DNA of 20,876 nucleotides, taken from assembly GCA_009695405.1 (NCBI GenBank), contig SIAZ01000025.1, positions 1 through 20,876 of the forward strand. The letters are read 5' to 3'. The notes under the pieces are model-generated. The model was given only the letters and a program-made list of their open reading frames with translations, made no database searches and had not been told where the DNA came from. Below are positions 16,256 to 20,876 of the stretch, one piece after another. How positions within the stretch are numbered: position 1 is the first letter of the stretch; every line of letters starts with the position of its first letter. Made by a program: the position numbers and the translations under genes. The stretch is from Pedosphaera sp. GTDB lineage: Bacteria; Verrucomicrobiota; Verrucomicrobiia; Limisphaerales; UBA9464.

Positions 16256-17032
16256 TTAAAGGCTAAGTCGGGCGGTGACTTCCTTAGCCACCGCTGTATA
16301 GGCTTCCGCTCCTGCACTATAGGGGTCATAACTGGTAATCGGTTTGCCGTGACTGGGGGCTTCGGCGAGGCGCGTAGACCGAGGGATGACTGCGGTGAAA
16401 ACAGTTTCACCAAAATGTTGGCGAACTTCTGCAACCACGCTTTGGCAGAGTTTGGTTCGACCGTCGAACATGGTCATCAGAACACCCAAAATAGAGAGAG
16501 TCGGATTGATGCCTCCATCCCGGAGCTGATTGAGAATCCGAGTAATCATAGCAATACCCTCAAGCGCATAGTATTCGCACTGGAGTGGGATCAGCAGTTG
16601 GTCGGCAGCAGCAAAACAATTGAGAGTAAGGATGCCAAGAGACGGTGGGCAGTCGATTATGATCACTTTAAAGCGCCCTGAATCGCGGATTGGCTGTAGA
16701 GTGCTCTTAAGCCGTAGCAGGTAGTTTTCAGAACGTGCCAGTTCAATTTCGGCACCGCAAAGGTCGACCTCGCTGCCGATCAAGAAAAGATTAGGAGTGG
16801 ATGTCGAGCGAATCCTCTCTTCAAGAGTGCCTTCACCTAACAGTGGCCGGTAGACGCTGCTCCCCTCTAGTTTATCCAATCCCACTCCGCTGGTGGCATT
16901 GGCTTGGGAATCCATATCGATGAGCAGGACAGGAAATCCCAGACCTGCTAGGCCCGCAGATAGATTAACGCTGGTGGTGGTCTTTCCCACACCTCCCTTT
17001 TGGTTGGCAATGGCGATGACAGGCGACGGCAT
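16256..17032 (-). CDS. parA: ParA/Soj-family chromosome or plasmid partitioning ATPase
   Basis: 258 residues from ATG 17032. A TTG at 17083 would add 17 Pro-rich residues, but the typical family N-terminus, VIAIANQKGGVGKTT, starts right after ATG 17032, so that start is preferred. The deviant Walker A motif KGGVGKTT (residues 12-19) holds the signature lysine. The A' motif LIDMDSQANAT, the Walker B region VIIIDCPPSLG, and IPLQCEYYALEG are all present. ParA ATPases dimerise on ATP, bind DNA non-specifically and move ParB-parS complexes. No parB follows: a terminator lies directly downstream and the next gene is convergent. It may be an orphan ParA or may act with a ParB encoded elsewhere. It is divergent from coaD with 98 bp between. 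Confidence 0.92.
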   Translation of the reverse strand: MPSPVIAIANQKGGVGKTTTSVNLSAGLAGLGFPVLLIDMDSQANATSGVGLDKLEGSSVYRPLLGEGTLEERIRSTSTPNLFLIGSEVDLCGAEIELARSENYLLRLKSTLQPIRDSGRFKVIIIDCPPSLGILTLNCFAAADQLLIPLQCEYYALEGIAMITRILNQLRDGGINPTLSILGVLMTMFDGRTKLCQSVVAEVRQHFGETVFTAVIPRSTRLAEAPSHGKPITSYDPYSAGAEAYTAVAKEVTARLSL

Positions 17033-17130
17033 AGGTTGAGGATCAGGGAGGGGAGGCCTCCGTGCAAAGCTAAAGACGGTCAACTAACAGGAAGCTCGCC
17101 GCCTTGGTTTATGTTGATTAGACTTCCCCA

Positions 17131-17637
17131 ATGCGAACGGTTGTCTATCCCGGAAGCTTCGACCCCATCACCAACGGTCATCTGGATGTTGTCCAGCGGG
17201 CCGCGAAAATGTTCGACCGCGTCATCCTTGCTGTCGCACGGAATGAGGGTAAAAAACCGCTATTTACTCTTAACGAACGAAAACAGCTCGCCCAAGGTGC
17301 TGTACAACATCTCGGCAATGTGACTGTCGAAACCTTCGACGGTTTACTTGTCAATTATGTGGTCAACCACGGGGCTTGCGCCGTCCTGCGTGGATTGAGA
17401 GCTGTGAGTGATTTCGAATTTGAGTTCCAACTTGCTTTGATGAATCGAAAGCTCAATGAGAATGTGGAAACAGTCTTTTTGATGCCAAAGGATTCTTATT
17501 CTTTCCTCAGCTCTCGGTTGGTCAAAGAGGTCGCTCGCCTTGGAGGAAATGTCAGTCAGTTTGTTCCAGCCGAAGTTGTTGCCGCTCTCCTTCGCAAACA
17601 ACATCCACTGACCCCAGTAGAATCCGACGAGTCCTAG
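17131..17637 (+). CDS. coaD: Phosphopantetheine adenylyltransferase
   Basis: 168 residues, the usual length. It transfers AMP from ATP to 4'-phosphopantetheine to make dephospho-CoA, the penultimate step of coenzyme A synthesis, in the cytoplasm. The nucleotidyltransferase motif is YPGSFDPITNGHLDV (6-20), with the T/H-x-G-H catalytic His at 17. LRGLRAVSDFEFEFQLALMN binds the substrate, and SFLSSRLVKEVARLGG is the conserved ISS.VKE-type ATP-binding motif near the end. ATG 17131 begins directly at the MRTVVYPGSFDP family start. The only close neighbour is divergent parA, so it is probably monocistronic. No clear terminator follows. Confidence 0.97.
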   Translation: MRTVVYPGSFDPITNGHLDVVQRAAKMFDRVILAVARNEGKKPLFTLNERKQLAQGAVQHLGNVTVETFDGLLVNYVVNHGACAVLRGLRAVSDFEFEFQLALMNRKLNENVETVFLMPKDSYSFLSSRLVKEVARLGGNVSQFVPAEVVAALLRKQHPLTPVESDES

Positions 17638-18256
17638 TTCAGAGATTTAGTTCAGAGTTTCAGAGTAAGATCCCAGTACCTAAGATTGGAATTAAAATTG
17701 CACTTTCGACTTTGTGACTCTTCGATAAAATACCTTTAAATATTGGCTTAAACGGGTGGTTGTCACTCGAGTAACTAAAATAGAAAAGAGCGTCGGTTCC
17801 CAGTAATCCGCAATTTTTGGCGTCAATTATTCTGCCTCCGATCGCTGGGTTGCGAACCTCCGTGAGGGGAGGGCATTCGGAGTTTAATGATGCGGGCGGA
17901 AGTTCGAGACTGGAACAGGATTAAGATCTCAGCATGACTTTCGCAGACCTGCATTCTTAGGGCGAGCTAGTCGTCGATGGTACGGGCACACACATTAAAA
18001 TGTTGGGCGATTTCTCGCTTGCCCAGCCAGTGTCCTTGCAGCGTTTCATCTAGAAAGTATGGATGTTGGACAGAGCAGACCTACTGCCGCTGAAAACACT
18101 CTGGCCTTTGTTTCGGGGCACCGCACGCCGTCACCATCGGCAAGTTCTGCGGGTGGGTCGGAAGTTGTTGTCCCATCAGGTTCTGCATTGCGGCTACCTC
18201 GAGGTTTGGCTCCCTCAACTCTGTCGCTCAAATTCAGTGGGAGCGAGGTTGTGTAC
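17638..18256. other. Gene-free region holding decayed sequence between coaD and the DsrEFH-like cluster
   Basis: No intact gene is supported across about 620 bp. Frames of 60-90 codons on both strands (within 18046-18309) overlap each other, start at random and resemble nothing. The only recognisable coding trace is the helix-turn-helix remnant at 17967-18062. The sequence AGTTCAGAG is repeated at 17637-17645 and 17652-17660. This stretch probably holds the terminator of the minus-strand cluster, but no clean hairpin with a U-tract was found. Confidence 0.45.
17967..18062 (-). pseudogene. Remnant of an excisionase-like helix-turn-helix protein
   Basis: The minus-strand frame reads FLDETLQGHWLGKREIAQHF then NVCARTIDD and a TAG stop. 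The segment LGKREIAQHFNVCARTIDD closely fits the HTH_17/excisionase pattern (L.xREIAxxxxVSxRTIxxW). In that family a Trp codon (TGG) follows, and here the codon is TAG, a one-base change. No start codon lies upstream in frame before another stop, and no family-like sequence was found after TAG. It looks like a fragment of a lost mobile-element or phage-type regulator. Confidence 0.4.
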
Positions 18257-18436
18257 TCACCAGCACTGAATTGAATCCGACTGGAAAACGAGTTCAACCA
18301 ACGCTGCAAAATCAGGGTCAGCGGCGGTTAAGTCGATGACAGTAACTTGATGGGTTGAGCCCCCTTTTTGTTCAGCGATAATTGCCTCAACAAAGGGGTC
18401 GCTTGGTGCGTTCAGAATGTGGAGTAGAGAAGGCAT
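18257..18436 (-). CDS. Small DsrH/TusB-like protein (59 aa), third gene of a DsrEFH-like triad
   Basis: 59 codons, ATG 18436 to TGA 18257. The start lies 2 nt after the stop of the preceding gene, which suggests translational coupling. The N-terminus MPSLLHILNAPSDPFVEAII resembles the MLH(I/T)..(S)P start of DsrH/TusB. The C-terminus DFAALVELVFQSDSIQCW resembles the family ending (DF..L...H..V.SW). The middle part is about 35-40 residues shorter than usual, so this is a compact form. Its only Cys is the penultimate residue (C58), whereas the active Cys of DsrH lies nearer the N-terminus. In known systems DsrH/TusB is the third subunit of the heterohexameric sulfur carrier. Assignment rests on both ends plus gene order. 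Confidence 0.6.
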   Translation of the reverse strand: MPSLLHILNAPSDPFVEAIIAEQKGGSTHQVTVIDLTAADPDFAALVELVFQSDSIQCW

Positions 18437-18438
18437 AG

Positions 18439-18789
18439 TTAGAAGCGAAGGACGTAGGTGGAATCGGCTGCCATTCGAGCAAGGGTGTTGTCCTCGATTT
18501 CTTCAAAGGGAGCGGAGGGTTCGCCGAGTTCAGAAAGCAGCGCCGCTTCAGCCTGAACATAAATCGGGCGCCCTAGCTCGCTTAGGATGGGTAGGTATCG
18601 GGTGAAATTATCCTCATCAATTAGTTCGTCGGGATATTCTGACAATGCGAGGACGGCAGGACCACGAAGATAGAGGGAAACACTGACTTTTTTCCAGGTC
18701 CCGATTCCGGCGGCCATCCTGATTGCTTCCGCCGTCCGAGGTGTGGTCCGTGGATCACTTTCAACAATGACAAGTAGGGTGGGAATCAT
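18439..18789 (-). CDS. DsrF/TusC-like protein
   Basis: 116 residues, cytoplasmic, no signal peptide and no cysteine. The layout fits the DsrE/DsrF-like fold: an N-terminal strand TLLVIVESDP, a helix with TAEAIRMAAG, a second strand VSVSLYLRGPAVL, then the segment YLPILSELGRPIYVQAEAAL resembling the DsrF region around the (I)YV strand, and the C-terminal LARMAADSTYVLRF like the ...L....D.V..F ending of DsrF/TusC. The absence of the Cys is compatible with DsrF/TusC being a non-catalytic or structural subunit in some members. It sits 2 nt after the DsrE-like gene and 2 nt before the DsrH-like one. The family is diverse, so the subunit-level call leans on gene order. Confidence 0.65.
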   Translation of the reverse strand: MIPTLLVIVESDPRTTPRTAEAIRMAAGIGTWKKVSVSLYLRGPAVLALSEYPDELIDEDNFTRYLPILSELGRPIYVQAEAALLSELGEPSAPFEEIEDNTLARMAADSTYVLRF

Positions 18790-18791
18790 AT

Positions 18792-19109
18792 TTAGTTGAA
18801 GCTGACAAAGCGTTCTGTGCTTGCGACTAAATCACTGACGATGGTGAGCCCTGCAAAGGTCGCCGAAGAGTCGACAGGAAGGTGCCGCTGATGCGCTCCA
18901 TAGGCGCAGGCGTAGAAACGGAGCCCTCTTTGTTTCAAGGCTTGTAAATGGGGGTCGTGCACCCCTGCCACTGCGTCATCGAGGCAATAAAGGAAGACGT
19001 CGCAACCGGCATCAACGGCGGCTGTAGCAAACCGGACGCCGTTGCGAAAGGAGTGGGTGTCTGGCCCAGCAGAAAGGAGGATTCCTAGTTTTCGCCCGCG
19101 TACACTCAT
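18792..19109 (-). CDS. DsrE/TusD-like sulfur-carrier protein
   Basis: 105 residues. LGILLSAGPDTHSFRNGVRF with ATAAVDAGCDVFLYCLDDAV matches the DsrE-family start (strand, GP...., helix, G.....F....D.V). C68 in RFYACAYGAHQRH aligns with the conserved active cysteine of DsrE/TusD (VCVAAAQRRG in the Allochromatium protein), which accepts and transfers sulfane sulfur as a persulfide. The ending FAGLTIVSDLVASTERFVSF matches the DsrE C-terminus (GLGQLVEA....D..V.F). In known systems DsrEFH passes sulfur between TusA and DsrC, and TusBCD passes it from TusA to TusE for tRNA 2-thiouridine. None of those partners is in this window. It lies 65 bp after the flavoprotein gene. Confidence 0.75.
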   Translation of the reverse strand: MSVRGRKLGILLSAGPDTHSFRNGVRFATAAVDAGCDVFLYCLDDAVAGVHDPHLQALKQRGLRFYACAYGAHQRHLPVDSSATFAGLTIVSDLVASTERFVSFN

Positions 19110-19174
19110 GGGTTTTGATTTAAGCCTATCGGGGGTGGTTTGTCAGGTCCTACGACAAGTTCACTCTTGTTTGA

Positions 19175-20701
19175 CTAGCGTCGGAGGGCGAGAAGCCGTT
19201 TTAGCAAAGACACAGTCCGAGGGGTCAAACGGGTCCGATTGTACTGGTCTCCTAGTTTACGGAGTGCCTCGGAGTGTGTTGGGTAGGGATGAATCACTGC
19301 GGCGAGAGTGCCTAAGGAGATTTTCCCAGCCATTGCGACTGAAATCTCGTTAATAAGTTCACCTGCATTTTTCCCCACCACTGTCGCACCGAGAATGAAA
19401 CCGGTTCCGCGTCGAGTATGGATGCGAGCAAAGCCTTCGGAACTGGACTCTAATAAAGCTCGGTCGACTCGGTTAAAGGGTTGGGTATAGGTGTCGAGCT
19501 GGATTCCTCGATCTTGGGCATCGTGAAGAGTCAGGCCGGTGTGAGCCACCTCAGGATCCGTGTAGGTACACCAAGACATGTTAAGCGAACTGAGTCGTCG
19601 ACGTCCGATCGGTCCAAGGGCAAAGAGGGCATTCTGAATAACGATGCGAGAGGCAAAATCAGCTGCATGGGTAAATTTCCAAGGGAGACACACATCGCCA
19701 CTGGCATAAATGTGAGGATTGGTGGTTCGTAGAAAGTCATCCACAAAGATACCCTTCTTCGGATCCAGTTCGACTCCGGCGGTTTCCAGATTCAAATGCT
19801 CGACGTTTGGCACACGCCCGGTGGCTACTAAGAGTGTGGTTGCGGTGAGGTGTTGAATCCCCTTTGTTGACCGAAGATGTAGGCGTTTGCTGGTGTCGAT
19901 GGATTCCACCTTTTCTAAGGAGGTCTCAAGCTGTAGAGCGACCCCTTCCTTAACAAGCGATGCTTGAACGAGCGCTGAAGCGTCGGGATCTTCCCGGTCG
20001 AGCAGTCGGGATTTGTTATGGATCAGAGTGACTTGCGAGCCAAGCCGGCGAAAGGCTTGGGCGAGTTCGCAACCGACAGGGCCCCCGCCAAGAACGACCA
20101 GATGTTTCGGACATTCGGTGAGGTTGAAAAGGGTTTGGTGGGTTAAGGGCTGTGACTGAACTAGGCCGGGAACCTGAGGTAATTCGGGGCGAGCACCCGT
20201 GGCGATGACGGCGCGTCGGAAGTGGATTTTGGAACCATCGATGTCGAGAGCGTCTTTGGCAATGAATCGAGCTTGACCGAAGAAAACATCGATTCCGAGT
20301 TGGCGAAAGCGTTGAGCCGAATCGTGAGGAGCGATTTCGGCACGGAGTCGTCGAAGTCGTTCCATCACTGCAGGGAAGTCGACATTGAAACCGCTGGGTA
20401 GGTTAATCCCGAGGGAAAGAAAACTGGAAGCATCAGCAGCAGCACTGGCACTGCGAAGGAGAGCTTTAGAAGGGACACAACCGGTGTTCAAGCAATCACC
20501 ACCCATTAAGTGGCGTTCGACGAGGGCGACTCGGGCGCCGAGTCCGGCTGCACCAGCAGCGGCGACGAGGCCCGCTGTACCCGCCCCAATAACCACAAAG
20601 TCATAGACACCGATTGGGACAGGCTGGGTCCAATCACTTGGATGCACTGCGGCTAAAAGCGCTTGATTATGGGTATCCAAAGGAGAAATAAAAGGGGTCA
20701 T
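19175..20701 (-). CDS. FAD-dependent pyridine-nucleotide disulfide oxidoreductase, mercuric reductase-like
   Basis: 508 residues. The FAD-binding motif VVIGAGTAGL (36-45) and the redox pair GGDCLNTGCVPSK (C70, C75) mark class I flavin disulfide reductases. VVLGGGPVGCELAQAF binds NAD(P)H, and NPHIYASGDVC is the second FAD motif. The C-terminal motif reads HPYPTHSEALRK. Where dihydrolipoamide dehydrogenase has its catalytic His (HAHPTL.E), this protein has Tyr473, with Glu478 kept, as in mercuric reductase. It lacks the vicinal C-terminal cysteines of true MerA (it ends LLALRR) and has no N-terminal HMA domain. Mercury reduction is therefore unlikely, and the usual MerA annotation would mislead. 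The substrate is unknown; a disulfide, persulfide or thiol-linked compound is inferred from the three DsrEFH-like genes downstream. ATG 20701 leaves about 33 residues before the FAD domain. Confidence 0.88.
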   Translation of the reverse strand: MTPFISPLDTHNQALLAAVHPSDWTQPVPIGVYDFVVIGAGTAGLVAAAGAAGLGARVALVERHLMGGDCLNTGCVPSKALLRSASAAADASSFLSLGINLPSGFNVDFPAVMERLRRLRAEIAPHDSAQRFRQLGIDVFFGQARFIAKDALDIDGSKIHFRRAVIATGARPELPQVPGLVQSQPLTHQTLFNLTECPKHLVVLGGGPVGCELAQAFRRLGSQVTLIHNKSRLLDREDPDASALVQASLVKEGVALQLETSLEKVESIDTSKRLHLRSTKGIQHLTATTLLVATGRVPNVEHLNLETAGVELDPKKGIFVDDFLRTTNPHIYASGDVCLPWKFTHAADFASRIVIQNALFALGPIGRRRLSSLNMSWCTYTDPEVAHTGLTLHDAQDRGIQLDTYTQPFNRVDRALLESSSEGFARIHTRRGTGFILGATVVGKNAGELINEISVAMAGKISLGTLAAVIHPYPTHSEALRKLGDQYNRTRLTPRTVSLLKRLLALRR

Positions 20702-20750
20702 CGAAGAGGCGTCGTTGGAGGGGGTAAGGGCAGGGCGTTTGGCTGGCGGC

Positions 20751-20876
20751 TCATAGGACAGGGCGGGAGTCTATGATCAGTCGGAGGGCGAGGCTTGGTT
20801 GGCGATGGTAGAGTTCAAAGAAGTGCGCCAAGGGTTGGCCTTGCTCGAAGGGGATCAGGGCCAAGAGGACGTTGCG
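20751..20876 (-). CDS. Unidentified protein, C-terminal 41 residues (partial at window edge)
   Basis: An open minus-strand frame enters at the window edge and ends at TGA 20751. It gives 41 residues including LALIPFEQGQPLAHFFELY and SLALRLIIDSRPVL. No family is recognised from this short piece. It ends 49 bp before the flavoprotein start in the same direction, so it is probably the upstream gene of the same operon. Its length is short but above chance for an edge frame, and its composition looks coding. Confidence 0.45.
   Translation of the reverse strand, partial: RNVLLALIPFEQGQPLAHFFELYHRQPSLALRLIIDSRPVL

Noticed and set aside
16256..17083. TTG 17083 as the parA start
   Set aside because: It adds a Pro-rich stretch not typical of ParA, while ATG 17032 gives the standard N-terminus directly before the Walker A motif.
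18046..18309. An 87-codon minus-strand frame overlapping the DsrH-like gene
   Set aside because: It overlaps the DsrH-like frame at 18257-18309 in another phase, has no recognisable domain, and has Ser/Pro/Gly-rich shadow-like composition.

Overview
The window most likely comes from a free-living Gram-negative bacterium of the Planctomycetes-Verrucomicrobia-Chlamydiae group, with Verrucomicrobia the best guess. The reasons are indirect: large secreted VCBS/FG-GAP proteins with ASPIC/UnbV domains, a secreted DUF1080 (3-keto-disaccharide hydrolase-like) protein, a secreted tandem-repeat protein ending in a Verrucomicrobia-style C-terminal module, and start sites without obvious Shine-Dalgarno sequences. 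No rRNA or other strong taxonomic marker is present.

Layout. Positions 1-145 hold the last residues and probable right end of an IS3-family insertion sequence. A gene-poor stretch follows to about 590. From 650 to 10582, three very large secreted-protein genes all read on the minus strand: a 1337-residue protein with five related domains (6569-10582), a protein with two ASPIC domains (2657-6442) and a smaller ASPIC protein (650-2584). A strong intrinsic terminator separates the first from the other two. It lies inside the longest open frame of the second gene, so that gene should start at 6442. After a 644-bp non-coding stretch comes a housekeeping block: hemB (+), an exported FKBP-type prolyl isomerase (-), xylB (-), a DUF1080 secreted protein (+), an orphan parA (-) and coaD (+). 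Hairpins with T-rich tails mark several transcript ends.

The region 17638-18256 has no intact gene but contains the remnant of a helix-turn-helix protein ended by an in-frame TAG. From 20876 down to 18257 a co-directional minus-strand cluster carries the tail of an unidentified gene, a MerA/dihydrolipoamide-dehydrogenase-like flavoprotein, and three very tightly packed small genes resembling DsrE, DsrF and DsrH (TusD, TusC, TusB), in that order. The third, only 59 codons, is easily missed by length-filtered gene calling. This DsrEFH-like triad next to a flavin disulfide reductase, with no dsrAB, dsrC, tusA or tusE in view, is the most interesting candidate system here. It would fit a sulfur-relay or persulfide-handling role, but that is inference.

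How genes relate. hemB, coaD and the FKBP protein are general metabolism or envelope maintenance. xylB and the DUF1080 gene are divergent and both point to sugar use. The large secreted proteins suggest surface, matrix or export functions that cannot be resolved from sequence alone.
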